Below the pieces are notes generated by a model. That model worked only from the letters and a program-made list of their open reading frames with translations, was not told the origin of the DNA and made no database searches. Positions 9,164-19,643 of a stretch of 64,000 nucleotides of DNA are shown here, piece by piece. Origin of the DNA: Geitlerinema sp. BBD 1991-9 (GTDB lineage: Bacteria > Cyanobacteriota > Cyanobacteriia > Cyanobacteriales > Geitlerinemataceae); contig LWRO01000003.1 in NCBI GenBank assembly GCA_001657325.1, positions 62,001 to 126,000 of the forward strand, in the 5' to 3' direction. Each line of letters opens with the position of its first letter. Position 1 is the stretch's first letter. The translations under genes were made by a program, and so were the position numbers.

Positions 9164-9778
9164 CGAGTCTTGTTATTGCATTCGTATCAGCAGAACGTTG
9201 GTTTAATCGTGTGAGCCGAGGTAGACGAACCCACGAGTGCCGACCGAGGATTTCTCTGAAAAATGCAAGTGCGATAATTGTCAAATGTTTAACGTATCAC
9301 CGAACGATCCGACGAAGGTTGCGGAGGTTGACCCCTCAAAATACGCGGATTTCGAGCAGTTTTCCGGGGACGAACATCGTTTCAGTACTTTGAGTCGCGG
9401 AAATTCAGATCGGCTGACGAGAGTGGCAAAAAGGTTATCAATCGCTCTCAAAACCCCATACCTGACGTTCGCACTCGACCTTAGCAACTCAGTCTAGATC
9501 GTTCTACAATGGCGAATCTCCAAAAATCGTAAATGCCCGTTTTTTTGTTCTAGCACCCTCTCGTCTTTGAGGTGTCCCGTGCAAGTTAGCTAACGATTGA
9601 AAGACAACGGACAACCCGTATTCAACTTCAAACTAACATTGCACTGATGTAACTTGGGTCGGACGTTCCCCCAGTCAAGCTCGGGGAGAGAGCCACCTCT
9701 AGGTCAGCTTTCGCAAGGAATTCGATCGAAGTGGATTTGCCGAACCAAGTATCTCTGTCTAGGCGCGAGTGAGACCGG
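9164..9778. other. Intergenic region, nothing recognised
   Basis: About 615 bp between two minus-strand genes. Overlapping ORFs of 60-86 codons exist on both strands, but none has a ribosome-binding site, protein-like composition or a recognisable motif. No clear terminator hairpin was seen for the upstream CHASE2 gene's neighbour. Confidence 0.5.
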
Positions 9779-12700
9779 TCAAGAGAAGATGAAATCTTCC
9801 GTCCCCAACTGCTCAAAGGATACATTTTTCACGATCGCCAACACAGTATCTGTGTTGACGACTGCGACCCAAGTATCGTCACCGTTGGGTTGTAAAACAA
9901 TATTTTCCGCAGTAAACCCCGTGTTTGAAAGGTCTATTTTATCGTCGCCTGTCGTGAAGTCGTTGATGGTATCGATCGATCCATCGTTCACAATGATAAA
10001 TCGATCGTTGCCATTTCCTCCAACGAGAATATCGCCCCCGAGATCTCCTTTCAGCCAGTCGTTTCCGTCAGCCCCGAAGAGAATGTCGTCGTTTTGTCCG
10101 CCAAAGAGGGAATCGTCCCCTCGCGAGCCGTCGAGAATATCGCTGTCGGTGTTGCCGAAGATCAAGTCGTTGCCATCTCCGCCTTGAACCGTATCGAAGC
10201 CGATATCACCAGCCATGATATCGTCGCCGAGATTCCCCGTCAGGATGTCATTATCCCGCCCGCCGAGAACGGTATCTGAACCGTCGCCGCCGTCAATTCG
10301 ATCGAATCCGGCATTGCCGAAGATCAAATCGTTGCCGTCTCCACCTTGCATCGTGTCGTCGCCGACTTCGCCGGCCATCGCGTCGTCACCGTCTCCCCCA
10401 TCGAGAAAATCGTTGTCCGCACCAGCAAACATTAAATCGTTACCCAATTCTCCTTGTAAGAAGTCGTTTCCGGCATTTCCGAACAGTTGGTCGTCGTTAT
10501 CGGCACCGAAGAGATTATCGTTTCCCCCCAAGCCAGACATTACGTCTCTTCCAGCTTTCCCCCGCAAGGCGTTGTTGTTTTCGTTGCCGAACAATACGTT
10601 TTCCGTGTCGGGATTTTCGCCTTCTACGGTATCGATCGTGACGTTGGGAGATGGAGATGCGATCGGTGGAATTGCTGTAATACTGCCGTTGTTGCCGTTT
10701 GGATTCGGTGCGACAGGCGTTTCGGGTTCTGGCAGTTCCACTTCGTCAGCCACGAGTACCTGTACCCTTGCCGTGTCCAGGTTGCCATCGGTATCGCGAA
10801 CCGTGTACTCGAAGAAGTCAAAGCCTTGGAAATCGTCAGCAGGCGTGAAAACCAGTAGATTGCCGTTTTGTGAGATCGTGCCGTTGTTCAGTGCCGTCGT
10901 ATCAAAGCTAGAAATCGAGACGGAACTGAACAGATTGTCATTGGCGAGAACGTCAATTTCAATCGATCGATTGGTTTTCGTCCGTGCTTCGTCGTCGATG
11001 GCATCGGCGGGATTGATAATCACCGTTGCCGTATCAGTCCCGCCGTTTTGGTCTTCGACGGTGTAACTGAAGCGATTGGGGCCGTTGTAACCGAGTGGCG
11101 GCGTGTAACGGATTTTATCGTCGCTGGTGTCACCGGTGTTGTTCGTGATGAGACTGAGACTACCGCCGTTTTTCGCCGTCGCGTCAAAGGTTTGCAACCC
11201 GACTGTGTCGCCGAGTCTGGCATCGGGTTCGCTATCGTTGGCCAGCAAGTCAATGACGAGCGATTCGCCAGCCGCTGCGGTAAAGACTTTGTCGTCTTCA
11301 GCAATCGGTGGCGTGTTGATGGTAACCGTAACCGTCGCCGTGTCGTTACTGGCAGAGTCGGTAATCTTGTAGGTGAAAGTATCTTGACCGATAAAGTCAC
11401 CAGGTGCTTGGTAAACGAGCTGGCTGCCACTGCGGCTGATGCTGCCACCGTTTGCAGAAAAACCGTCGAAGGAGAAAATCACGAAATTGTCGCCATCTGG
11501 ATCGATGTCGTTTTCAAGAACGTTAATGGCGACGGACTGATTCGTTAAGACCTCGGCTGTATCGTCCAGGGCGTTGAGGGTATCGTTGAGTCCCGAGACG
11601 GTGATGCTGACGGTTCCGGTTGCGGTCGCGCCTTGAGAGTCGTTGACGGTGTAGGAAAAGCTATCTACAATACTTTGCCCTAAAGAGAGGGCTTGCAGGT
11701 CAGTCGCGTTCGTCGGATCGTAGGTGTAGTTCCCGGCGGCGTCGATCGTGACAGTAGCGCCCCTCGAACTGACTAAATTTGTGGTTGCCGTAAAGGTCAG
11801 CGTGTCACCCGTATCGACATCTGCCACTAGGGAAGCTAGCGATCCGCTCAAAGTCGTGTCTTCGTCTGTGCTTAGAGAGGTATCCGAGGCAGTGGGTTGG
11901 TCGTTAACTCCCCGGATTTCAACAGTAACGGTAAAACTCGAGAGAGAGCCATCGTTGACATAAGAAAATGTATCCGTCGTAAAGGTTGACGGATTGGCAG
12001 CTTGATAGGCGGGAAGTGCTTGAAAAGCAGCCACGCTTCGCGGATCGTAGGTAAAGCTTCCATCGGCATTGACGGTAACTGTCGCGCCATTCGTGCTTGG
12101 ATTGCTGTTATTGCGTAAAGCAGATCCCCCTCCATCGTTAACTAGAACACCGGGTGCTGCAATATTGAGAACTTCGTCTTCCGTGATGGGATTGGTTGTC
12201 GTGTAATCGTCGTTGTTCAAGACACCGGTATAGGCTTGACGAATGGATTGCGCGAAGGGAAACGATCCGTTCGCCGAACGTCCGACCCGAACGTTTAATT
12301 CCCAATTTCCACCGAGAGCTTCACATCCAGTGAGGGTGGTCGATGCAGCAATTTCGGCTTGGGTGAGGCGGTGGAGTTTTTCAATGAATTCCGCTCCAGC
12401 ATCTCCCGCAGCGACTTGGCAACCGTAGAGATAGAGTGAAAAATCGGGACGGGTTCGGCCGTTTTCCGCGTTGCTCCAACTTCTCAAGCGATCGAGAGAT
12501 CGATCGAGGGTATCGAGGCTCAAGCGCGCGTTCCCCAACATCAAACAGCCGGGGCTACCGTGGGAAATGACGTGAAGTTCCCTGACGTGGGGACGTTGCG
12601 CTAAGGCTTCGCTAATTTCGACAATGCCGTCTCGATCGAGCGGTAACAGAATAGCTTCTGCTCCGGGAACGAGTCCGGACAACAATCGATCGACATCAGA

Positions 12701-12841
12701 AACGCCCGCGTCAACGGCAACGAGTCGGGGAACGCGGGTAGAAGGTGAAGGCTGGAGCATCATGACGACTTCCGTGCTGAAACGACGGCACAAATCAAAC
12801 AATCGCGGGTGCGTCGGGTCGAGGGTACGCTTTCCGTCCAT
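9779..12841 (-). CDS. DUF4347 / cadherin-like / RTX repeat giant exoprotein
   Basis: A 1020-aa protein. Residues about 35-195 are a DUF4347 domain, with LVAVDAGVSDVDRLLSG, LHVISHGSPG and LYLYGCQVAAGDAGAEFI. About 210-690 are tandem VCBS/cadherin-like beta-sandwich repeats, recognisable from ITEDEVLNI, DGSFTYDP, GNYTYDPTNATDL and VLANDN segments. About 745-960 are glycine/aspartate RTX nonapeptides (GGDGNDLIFG-type) that bind calcium. It has no N-terminal signal peptide. RTX ends of this kind are usually exported by type I secretion. No transporter lies nearby. A surface or adhesion role is inferred. Confidence 0.9.
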   Translation of the reverse strand: MDGKRTLDPTHPRLFDLCRRFSTEVVMMLQPSPSTRVPRLVAVDAGVSDVDRLLSGLVPGAEAILLPLDRDGIVEISEALAQRPHVRELHVISHGSPGCLMLGNARLSLDTLDRSLDRLRSWSNAENGRTRPDFSLYLYGCQVAAGDAGAEFIEKLHRLTQAEIAASTTLTGCEALGGNWELNVRVGRSANGSFPFAQSIRQAYTGVLNNDDYTTTNPITEDEVLNIAAPGVLVNDGGGSALRNNSNPSTNGATVTVNADGSFTYDPRSVAAFQALPAYQAANPSTFTTDTFSYVNDGSLSSFTVTVEIRGVNDQPTASDTSLSTDEDTTLSGSLASLVADVDTGDTLTFTATTNLVSSRGATVTIDAAGNYTYDPTNATDLQALSLGQSIVDSFSYTVNDSQGATATGTVSITVSGLNDTLNALDDTAEVLTNQSVAINVLENDIDPDGDNFVIFSFDGFSANGGSISRSGSQLVYQAPGDFIGQDTFTYKITDSASNDTATVTVTINTPPIAEDDKVFTAAAGESLVIDLLANDSEPDARLGDTVGLQTFDATAKNGGSLSLITNNTGDTSDDKIRYTPPLGYNGPNRFSYTVEDQNGGTDTATVIINPADAIDDEARTKTNRSIEIDVLANDNLFSSVSISSFDTTALNNGTISQNGNLLVFTPADDFQGFDFFEYTVRDTDGNLDTARVQVLVADEVELPEPETPVAPNPNGNNGSITAIPPIASPSPNVTIDTVEGENPDTENVLFGNENNNALRGKAGRDVMSGLGGNDNLFGADNDDQLFGNAGNDFLQGELGNDLMFAGADNDFLDGGDGDDAMAGEVGDDTMQGGDGNDLIFGNAGFDRIDGGDGSDTVLGGRDNDILTGNLGDDIMAGDIGFDTVQGGDGNDLIFGNTDSDILDGSRGDDSLFGGQNDDILFGADGNDWLKGDLGGDILVGGNGNDRFIIVNDGSIDTINDFTTGDDKIDLSNTGFTAENIVLQPNGDDTWVAVVNTDTVLAIVKNVSFEQLGTEDFIFS

Positions 12842-12955
12842 CTATCGTAGAAATTTCGATCGCGGTAAATGTTCCCGAAACGCCCATTTTTTTAAGGAGT
12901 GGGGAGTTGCCAAGGGGATCGGCCGATCCTCGTCCCCTGACCTCTCTCCCTATCT

Positions 12956-14161
12956 CTACTGTAGTTCGTCCAGTTTTTCTCGCACGCGCTCGGCCGCCTC
13001 AGCATTGCCTTGTTGTTCGTAGAGATTCAGTGCCGTTTCGAGTTCGGAAATGGCTTCTGAGGTTCGGCCGCGTTCTTGTAAAGCTATCCCCAACAGGTCA
13101 TGCGCTTCGGCGAGATCGCCGTCGGCCTCGACGGCTTGGCGGAGTGCGATAATCGCGTTGAGTCCGTCGTTGTTTTCCAAGTACAGTTTGCCGAGTTCGA
13201 GGTGAATCTCAGCACGATCTCGGTTTAAGGCGGCGGCACGTTGGTAGAGGTCGAGGGCGTTTTCTCGATCTCCTCGTGCTAACAACAGCCGAGCGACTTC
13301 AAAAATGAGATCGCCGTTGCGCGGTTCGAGTTCGATGGCACGATCGAAGGCAGCAATGGCTTCGCTGACGTTGTTAGTGTTGAGTAGAGCAATGCCTAAG
13401 TTAACTTGTACTCGTCCCTCGTTCGGCACTTGTTCTGCAGCTTGACGCAACACCTCGATCGCTTCTTCGTACTGTTCGAGTTGCAGCAGGGTCGAGCCAA
13501 TGGACTCGCGGATTCGCCAGTTGTTCGCGTTGAGTTCGGCCGCCCGTCGGTAAGCTTCCAACGCCCCCGCGTAGTTCCCTTGGCGATAGCGCACGACTCC
13601 CAGTCCGAGAAAAGCGTTGGCATTTCGATCGTTGAGTTCGGTGACGGTTTGATACTCGACTTCAGCTTCTGCGTCGTTGCCAGCATTGGCTAACGCATAG
13701 GCTAAGGCATAGTGAAATTCGGCAATGTTGGGTTCGAGTTCGAGGGCTTGTCGGTAGGCTTGCACGGCAGACTCGAAATTTCCCTGTTGGGCTTCGAGAT
13801 AGCCAATGGCTGAGAAGATTCGCGCGTTGGAGTCGTCTAAACCCGCTGCTTCTCGGTACAGTTCCAACGCCCCCGCGAAATCTCCGGCATCGATGCGCTC
13901 TCGCCCTTCAACGAGCAGTTGGTTGACATCGGGTTCGTCCTCGTCCGTTTGCGCGATCGAATAGGAGGACAACCCTGTCGGCAGTGTGTTTGACTGGGGA
14001 AGACCGGTAAACGAAGCCTCTTCGAGAACCAACGAGTGTTCGGGGTTGAAGGGCCGTCCGTAAGCGGGTGCGATCGAGAGATTAGCAACACTCGCAAGGA
14101 GCAATGTGGCGGCCAGAGAACGAAACGTTGCCATAGAGGAGTGGGGTTGAAGTAAGGACAT
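12956..14161 (-). CDS. TPR repeat protein with signal peptide
   Basis: A 401-aa exported or membrane-associated protein. A hydrophobic segment near the N-terminus ends in APAYG, a signal-peptidase-like site. About residues 75-400 are eight or nine TPR units with the usual W/L-G-Y-A-P spacing (NPEL-type helices such as AFLGLGVVRYRQGNYAGALE). The ATG at 14134 (MATFRSLAATLLL) is at least as plausible a start as 14161. It lies 114 bp upstream of the DUF4347/RTX gene on the same strand, so the two could be co-expressed. TPRs mediate protein contacts; the partner is unknown. Confidence 0.88.
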   Translation of the reverse strand: MSLLQPHSSMATFRSLAATLLLASVANLSIAPAYGRPFNPEHSLVLEEASFTGLPQSNTLPTGLSSYSIAQTDEDEPDVNQLLVEGRERIDAGDFAGALELYREAAGLDDSNARIFSAIGYLEAQQGNFESAVQAYRQALELEPNIAEFHYALAYALANAGNDAEAEVEYQTVTELNDRNANAFLGLGVVRYRQGNYAGALEAYRRAAELNANNWRIRESIGSTLLQLEQYEEAIEVLRQAAEQVPNEGRVQVNLGIALLNTNNVSEAIAAFDRAIELEPRNGDLIFEVARLLLARGDRENALDLYQRAAALNRDRAEIHLELGKLYLENNDGLNAIIALRQAVEADGDLAEAHDLLGIALQERGRTSEAISELETALNLYEQQGNAEAAERVREKLDELQ

Positions 14162-14190
14162 ACGCGGTTGAGGAGAACGAACGAGCGAGC

Positions 14191-14225
14191 GACGTTACTA
14201 GACTGTTGGATTGTCTAGTAACGTC
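14191..14225. promoter_or_regulatory. 13-bp perfect inverted repeat upstream of the TPR gene
   Basis: GACGTTACTAGAC at 14191-14203 and its exact complement at 14213-14225, separated by 9 bp. It sits 30 bp upstream of the TPR-gene start and downstream of the gene ending at 14375. There is no adjacent T-run, so an operator or RNA-stability hairpin is as likely as a terminator. Confidence 0.6.
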
Positions 14226-14374
14226 ATGAAATATACATCTTAATTTGAGATCGATACAGAGCCTCGATACCGCGATCAGGCTTCAAAGGTCGTTCCACAC
14301 GAACTCAGAGATCGAGTCTCTCTGGGTCTCGCACGCCGAACGCAATATCGTGGTTTCGAGCGTTCGATCGAGTT

Positions 14375-14812
14375 CTAAGCCTGAATCTGAGCGCCCATTC
14401 GCTGTTCGAGTCGATCGAGCAACGTTTCGACGTCGGCACTGACTTCTCTGAAACACTCGGGTGGGGTGGGTTGGGGCTGATATTGAACGGCTTGAATTTG
14501 ACCTTTCCCGATAGCAACGATCAGCACTTCGACTTCGGGGTTGTGATGCTCTAACACGCCCATCATTTCCCGAAGGTGATTTTCAACGTTGCGATTTAAG
14601 GTTTCGAGGGCTTCGCGAGAGCAGGTGACAAAGTGGGGTTTCGGTTCGATATCGATGCCTAACGTGAGATTTCCCTCCGTGTCGCGCAAGTGCAACCCCC
14701 AAGCGAGAGCAGCGAGTTCGGCTTTGTTGTCCTTGATAAAGCGATCGAGTTGTTCTCGCCACTTTCGATCGGCGGAATCAAGGGGTGGATTTCCCGGTCT
14801 GATCATAGTCAA
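14375..14812 (-). CDS. Conserved-looking small soluble protein, possibly CcmS-like
   Basis: A 145-aa protein of alternating helices and strands. Its segments include REQLDRFIKDNKAELAALAW, a LGIDIEPKPHFVTCSREALE block and a C-terminal helix VETLLDRLEQRM. The pattern recalls cyanobacterial proteins annotated as beta-carboxysome assembly chaperone CcmS. This assignment is from memory of the pattern and is tentative. No carboxysome genes are nearby. The Met at residue 3 is an alternative start. Confidence 0.7.
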   Translation of the reverse strand: MTMIRPGNPPLDSADRKWREQLDRFIKDNKAELAALAWGLHLRDTEGNLTLGIDIEPKPHFVTCSREALETLNRNVENHLREMMGVLEHHNPEVEVLIVAIGKGQIQAVQYQPQPTPPECFREVSADVETLLDRLEQRMGAQIQA

Positions 14813-14886
14813 TCGTTGTTAATCGTTGAGAAAATTTGAGAAAACTAGCAGTTTGAGCGAGATCGATCCCTCGACTGAATCGTAAT

Positions 14887-15555
14887 TTAACCTTCGTCGC
14901 GCCACGGCCGTTCGGCCGTCCAATGGCGATCGGACGACGCATAAACGACAATTCTCTTTAACCCTGCGCGATCGAGCATCGCGGTGACTTCTTCAACCGT
15001 AAACGCAGCATACAGGGAATCGCGAAACAGTTTCGTTTGAGGGGAATCGTAGTCGGGGCCGATTTGCGCGACGAGTCGATCGATCGTCGCTCGGTCAGGG
15101 GGACGAAATAGATCTCTCAACAACAGTCCGCCGTTCGGTTTGAGAACGCGATCGATTTCCTTGAAAAAGGGCATCGGGTCGCTGAGATGGTGGACGATGC
15201 TGTTCGAGACGACTAAATCGAAGCTGTTATCGTCGTAAGGCAGTCGCTTGGCATCGACTTTTTCGAGACGGATTCGATCGCTCAAGTGGGCGGCGGCGAC
15301 GTGCTGCTGTCCGAGTTTCAACATATTTTCCGATAGGTCGATGCCGACGATCTGCCACTGGGGGCGCATCTCGGCCATCAACACGGGAATTCGAGCCGTC
15401 CCGGTTCCCGCATCGAGAACGAGTCCCGCAGACAAACCGAGGTCGGCTGCAGCTTCAGCAAAGGCCGTGTTGACGTCGGTAAAGTCCATCGCATCGTAGG
15501 CGACGGACTCTTCCCAAGTATCCATGACTTCCGGCTCGAGAACTCGTTTCAGCAT
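14887..15555 (-). CDS. Class I SAM-dependent methyltransferase
   Basis: A 222-aa Rossmann-fold methyltransferase. Motif I is VLDAGTGTARIPVLMAE (about 41-57). The acidic end of strand 2 is IVGIDLSENML. Motif II/III is KRLPYDDNSFDLVVSNSIVHHL. The post-motif region is IDRVLKPNGGLLLRDLFRPP. The length fits a small-molecule methyltransferase of the UbiE/Methyltransf_11 kind. No substrate domain is evident. The start ATG is at 15555. Confidence 0.85.
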   Translation of the reverse strand: MLKRVLEPEVMDTWEESVAYDAMDFTDVNTAFAEAAADLGLSAGLVLDAGTGTARIPVLMAEMRPQWQIVGIDLSENMLKLGQQHVAAAHLSDRIRLEKVDAKRLPYDDNSFDLVVSNSIVHHLSDPMPFFKEIDRVLKPNGGLLLRDLFRPPDRATIDRLVAQIGPDYDSPQTKLFRDSLYAAFTVEEVTAMLDRAGLKRIVVYASSDRHWTAERPWRDEG

Positions 15556-15697
15556 GAGTTAAACGGTCGATGGGGGAGTTCGATCGAATTTATTGTATCG
15601 CTTTTGATGTCCGAATCAATTTCAATTTAATGTTTCAAGCAAACCCTTAAAACGCAACCCAAAAACGAATCAGAGCCATCCTAGACGTTCTTTTGGC

Positions 15698-15746
15698 GAC
15701 TTTTTAAAATTTTAAAAAAAATAAAAAGCCATGTTTTTAAAAAGTC
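15698..15746. repeat. AT-rich inverted repeat
   Basis: Arms GACTTTTTAAAA (15698-15709) and its complement (15735-15746) enclose a 25-bp A-rich loop. It lies in the 342-bp gap between the methyltransferase promoter and the end of the 19-residue repeat gene. With its T/A tracts it could be a bidirectional terminator or a small palindromic insertion. Confidence 0.5.
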
Positions 15747-15822
15747 GAATTGCTGTTCGTCCGACACATTCTGAGAGCCACAATCTGCGACATCTCGCAT
15801 CGCAAATCATCTAGATGATTTC

Positions 15823-15851
15823 TAAAAAAAACGGTTCCATTGCTGAAACCG
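15823..15851 (-). terminator. Intrinsic terminator of the 19-aa repeat protein gene
   Basis: Read on the minus strand: CGGTT, a loop of about ten bases, AACCG, then eight T residues. It lies 47 bp past the stop codon of the gene at 15898-16407. Confidence 0.75.
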
Positions 15852-15897
15852 AAGGGTTGAGATGACGTTTTACCGTCCAAATGGAACGTTCGATCGA

Positions 15898-16407
15898 TCA
15901 ATCGAGATATCCCATCAACAGATCGATGTTAATGTCGCTGTTCGCTGCGACCGGACGGTTGCCCATAATTGAAATCGTTTCGCTAATCGCTAACGTACTC
16001 GCCGCAATGGGGCGAATTCCAGAGGCTTGTAGGGTGTCTTTCACTTTCAGCGCGCTAGCCGACACCGGGCGGCTTCCCATCGTGTTGTAGGTGTCTCGAA
16101 CAGCTAAGGTGCTCGCCGCAATAGGACGAATTCCCGAAACTTGCATCGTTTCTTTAAACTGCACGTCGCTGGCAAAGACCGGTCGCGCACCGCCAACAGC
16201 TGAAAACGTATCGGCAATTTTACGGCTGCTGACCGTCACCGGGCGGTTCCCCGGCAGGTACTCGGAAGGTCTGAGGTTGAGGGTTGCCTGCGACTGAGCT
16301 TCCCCCTGAACCGCTAGGGCTGTTGTTTCGTTCCCGTTTTCGTTTTGCTCCTCGCCATTATGAGCTTGAGCGATCTCGTTCGTCATCGTTTCCTCGGTGG
16401 TACTCAT
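15898..16407 (-). CDS. Small protein of 19-residue G-x-R-P repeats, unknown function
   Basis: A 169-aa protein. The first 50 residues are acidic, Gln/Asn-rich and look disordered. From residue 53 a repeat occurs at 53, 73, 92, 111, 130 and 149, with a consensus of G-x-R-P-(V/I)-x-A-S-x-L-x-V-x-(D/E)-T. Units 3 and 5 share GIRPIAASTLA. The last unit runs into a distinct end, LLMGYLD. There is no signal peptide or membrane segment. The regular Pro and hydrophobic positions suggest a solenoid or linear-motif array. I recall similar repeat proteins in other cyanobacteria but no function for them. Confidence 0.85.
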   Translation of the reverse strand: MSTTEETMTNEIAQAHNGEEQNENGNETTALAVQGEAQSQATLNLRPSEYLPGNRPVTVSSRKIADTFSAVGGARPVFASDVQFKETMQVSGIRPIAASTLAVRDTYNTMGSRPVSASALKVKDTLQASGIRPIAASTLAISETISIMGNRPVAANSDINIDLLMGYLD

Positions 16408-16982
16408 ATTTGATTCCTTATCTCAAATTACAGATCTCGTTCGATCGAGGGGCAACGTGCGTTCGGCAATAAGGCGATTGCAGCTTGCCCGGGCTTGGGA
16501 CAGGACATTCGCCCTGCAAAACCTTAAAGATGCTTTGAATCCTCGTCGCTTCACGACTCTCTCAATGCTCGAAAAGCGTTGGCGCTAAACGAATTTTATT
16601 GTTTATTTTAGAATTGCTTAAGCATTGTTGTAAAGGATTCTCAACGATATGATACAGAACGATACATGAGTTTCGATCGCCACAACAGACGACAAAACTT
16701 TATCGATGCGTTTATATTTATTTATCACGCCGCCAAACCTGCCACGGTAGGGAACTGGTAGCGATCGAGTCGTCAACTGCGACACGCGATCGAGACGTTT
16801 GACTGTCCTTTGTCTGCCCTCCGTCGCGCTTCCGAACGCCAGACGATCGATCCTGTAGATTTGTCAGGGCGATCGATTGTCGATCTTCGACGTTCGGATA
16901 TATGGTTGAGATTGAAGCCCCATCGGGCGCTCCTCTTAAAACCTGACCCACCTTCGCACAGTACAAGTCGAAGCACAATTCC
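16408..16982. other. Divergent intergenic region upstream of topA
   Basis: 575 bp between the divergent repeat-protein gene and topA. It must hold both promoters. Small ORFs here are not protein-like. The stretch 16600-16730 is AT-rich. No structured RNA could be assigned. Confidence 0.5.
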
Positions 16983-19643
16983 ATGTCAACCCTGGTCATC
17001 GTTGAATCTCCCACTAAAGCCCGCACCATTCGCAAGTACCTTCCTGCTGACTACCAGGTGGAAGCCTCCATGGGTCACGTTCGCGATCTCCCCCAATCGG
17101 CGAGCGAGATTCCACCTGACGTGAAAAAGGAAAAATGGGCTCAGTTGGGAGTCAACGTCGAAGCGGACTTCGAGCCGATTTACGTCATTCCCAAAGACAA
17201 GAAAAAAGTCGTTAAATCCCTCAAGGACGCTCTTAAAACGGCCAGCGAACTCGTCCTCGCCACAGACGAAGACCGAGAAGGGGAAAGCATTAGCTGGCAC
17301 TTGCTACAAGTCCTCAAACCCAAAGTTCCCACGAAGCGCATGGTCTTCCACGAAATTACGGAAGATGCCATCCGCAACGCCCTGAGCAACTGTCGCACCC
17401 TCGACGAACAACTCGTCCACGCCCAAGAAACCCGACGCATTCTCGATCGACTCGTCGGCTACACCCTCTCGCCGCTCCTGTGGAAAAAAGTTGCCCCTAA
17501 ACTCTCCGCTGGTCGCGTTCAGTCGGTGGCCGTTCGCCTGCTGGTGATGCGCGAACGGGAGCGCCGCGCCTTCCGTATGGGGGCGTACTGGGATCTCAAG
17601 GCGAGTCTGACTCACGAAAAAACGCCTTTTGAGGCTAAACTGGTCGCGGTCGCTGGCACGAAGGTGGCCACCGGAAGCGATTTCGACGAAGCGACCGGAC
17701 GCATTACCGAAGGTCGCAACGTTCTGCTCCTGGGTGAGGAAGCAGCCATCGCACTCAAAAACCGTCTGATCGATAAACCCTGGTCGGTCGAAAATCTCGA
17801 CGAACGCTCGGGTAAACGCAAACCTTCACCGCCGTTTACCACTTCTACGCTCCAACAGGAGGCAAACCGCAAACTGCGTCTGTCAGCACGGGAGACGATG
17901 CGAATTGCGCAAAGCCTCTATGAAAACGGCTACATCACCTATATGCGGACGGACTCCGTGCATTTGTCCGAACAGGCGATCTCGGCGGCTCGTGAATGTG
18001 TCGAGCAAATGTACGGGAAAGAATACCTCAGTCCCAAGCCGCGCCAGTATGCCACTAAAACAAAAGGCGCTCAGGAAGCCCACGAAGCCATTCGTCCCGC
18101 AGGAAGTCGTTTTCGCACGCCGAAGGAAACAGGACTCAAAGACCGCGAACTCGCCCTTTACGATTTGATTTGGAAGCGCACGGTTGCTTCCCAGATGGCG
18201 GAAGCACGGCAAACCTTTCTCACCATCGATCTCAAAGTCGAAGACGCACTGTTTCGTGCCAACGGCAAACGTATTGACTTCCCCGGCTTTTTCCGGGCTT
18301 ACGTGGAGGGTTCCGACGATCCTGACGCGGCGTTGGAAAACCGCGAGGTGATTTTGCCCAATTTGGCGGTGGGCGATCGACCCGATTGTACGGAGATCGA
18401 AGCCATCGGCCACGAAACCCAACCCCCTGCCCGTTTCACAGAAGCGTCGCTGGTGAAAACCCTCGAAAGCGAAGGAATCGGTCGTCCGAGTACCTACGCC
18501 AGCATCATCGGGACGATTATCGATCGTGGCTACGCGCAAATGGGAGGAAATGCTCTCATCCCGACGTTTACCGCTTTTGCCGTGTGTAGCCTCTTGGAAA
18601 AACACTTTCCCGATCTCGTGGATTTGCGGTTTACGGCCAAAATGGAGCAGACGCTCGATAATATCTCAACGGGAGAAGTGGATTGGATTCCCTATCTGCG
18701 GAAGTTTTATTCGGGTGACAGCGGACTCGATACTCAAGTTCGCCAACAGGAAGACCGTATCGACCCGGCAGAAGCGAAAACCGTCGAACTGGAAAACCTC
18801 CCGGTTAAAGTCCGCATTGGTAAATTCGGCCCCTATTTTGAGGCGGAGAACAACGGCGAAACGATTACGGCCTCGATTCCGCACAATTTAACGCCGGCCG
18901 ATCTCAACCCGGAACAGGTGGAGGTACTGCTCAAGCAGAAAACGGAAGGCCCTGAGAAATTGGGGATGCACCCGGAAACGGGGGAGCCGATTTTCTTGCT
19001 GGTCGGGAGCTATGGCCCTTACGCACAATTGGGTGAAGCGACGGAAGACAATCCCAAACCCAAGCGAGCCTCGTTACCGAAAGGAGTCAATAAAGAGAAC
19101 GTCACCCTCGATATGGCCGTCGGGTTGTTGTCGTTACCGCGCAAACTCGGCGTTCACCCAGAAACGGGAAATGCAATTCAGGCGGGGCTGGGACGTTTCG
19201 GTCCCTACATCGTTCACAAGAAAGGGGGCGAGGACGGGAAAGACGACTATCGATCGATTAAGGCGAGTTCGGGAGACGACGTGTTGACGATTCAACTCGA
19301 TCGCGCGCTGGAGATGCTCGCCGAACCGAAACGAGGTCGCGGCCGCCGTGGGAGTACGAAGAAACCGTTACGGGAATTGGGCGAACACCCGGAAGATAAG
19401 GAACCGGTCAACGTTTACGATGGTCCTTACGGCCCCTATATCAAGTACAAGCGCAAAAATGTCTCGATTCCCGAGGGCGATACGGTTGAAACGCTGACGC
19501 TGGAGCGGGCGGTGGAACTGATCGCAGCGAAGGCGTCGAGTTCTAAGTCGAAGTCGAGTGCTAAGACGAGTAAGTCGAAGTCGAGTACATCGAAGACGAG
19601 CAAGTCTAAGACGAAGAAAACATCGGCCCGGAAGAAGAGTTAA
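16983..19643 (+). CDS. topA: DNA topoisomerase I
   Basis: An 886-aa type IA topoisomerase that relaxes negative supercoils. The TOPRIM domain is N-terminal ([19 protein letters not shown], and [15 protein letters not shown] with the metal-binding DxDxE). The active-site Tyr lies in [20 protein letters not shown] (about residue 320). [12 protein letters not shown] follows. The C-terminal half carries several repeated LGxHPETGxPI.....GPYG modules in place of zinc fingers, as in other cyanobacteria. It ends in a roughly 40-residue Lys/Ser/Thr tail likely to bind DNA electrostatically. The start ATG at 16983 fits the family's N-terminus. Confidence 0.97.
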   Translation: MSTLVIVESPTKARTIRKYLPADYQVEASMGHVRDLPQSASEIPPDVKKEKWAQLGVNVEADFEPIYVIPKDKKKVVKSLKDALKTASELVLATDEDREGESISWHLLQVLKPKVPTKRMVFHEITEDAIRNALSNCRTLDEQLVHAQETRRILDRLVGYTLSPLLWKKVAPKLSAGRVQSVAVRLLVMRERERRAFRMGAYWDLKASLTHEKTPFEAKLVAVAGTKVATGSDFDEATGRITEGRNVLLLGEEAAIALKNRLIDKPWSVENLDERSGKRKPSPPFTTSTLQQEANRKLRLSARETMRIAQSLYENGYITYMRTDSVHLSEQAISAARECVEQMYGKEYLSPKPRQYATKTKGAQEAHEAIRPAGSRFRTPKETGLKDRELALYDLIWKRTVASQMAEARQTFLTIDLKVEDALFRANGKRIDFPGFFRAYVEGSDDPDAALENREVILPNLAVGDRPDCTEIEAIGHETQPPARFTEASLVKTLESEGIGRPSTYASIIGTIIDRGYAQMGGNALIPTFTAFAVCSLLEKHFPDLVDLRFTAKMEQTLDNISTGEVDWIPYLRKFYSGDSGLDTQVRQQEDRIDPAEAKTVELENLPVKVRIGKFGPYFEAENNGETITASIPHNLTPADLNPEQVEVLLKQKTEGPEKLGMHPETGEPIFLLVGSYGPYAQLGEATEDNPKPKRASLPKGVNKENVTLDMAVGLLSLPRKLGVHPETGNAIQAGLGRFGPYIVHKKGGEDGKDDYRSIKASSGDDVLTIQLDRALEMLAEPKRGRGRRGSTKKPLRELGEHPEDKEPVNVYDGPYGPYIKYKRKNVSIPEGDTVETLTLERAVELIAAKASSSKSKSSAKTSKSKSSTSKTSKSKTKKTSARKKS

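Noticed and set aside
9237-9497. 86-codon ORF with CKCDNC near its start
   Set aside because: The Cys pattern was tempting, but there is no ribosome-binding site, an overlapping ORF exists on the other strand, and the rest is not protein-like.
10000-10560. Repetitive GATGTCGTC/CGTTGCC-type DNA
   Set aside because: It codes for RTX nonapeptides of the DUF4347 protein; plus-strand ORFs over it are shadows.
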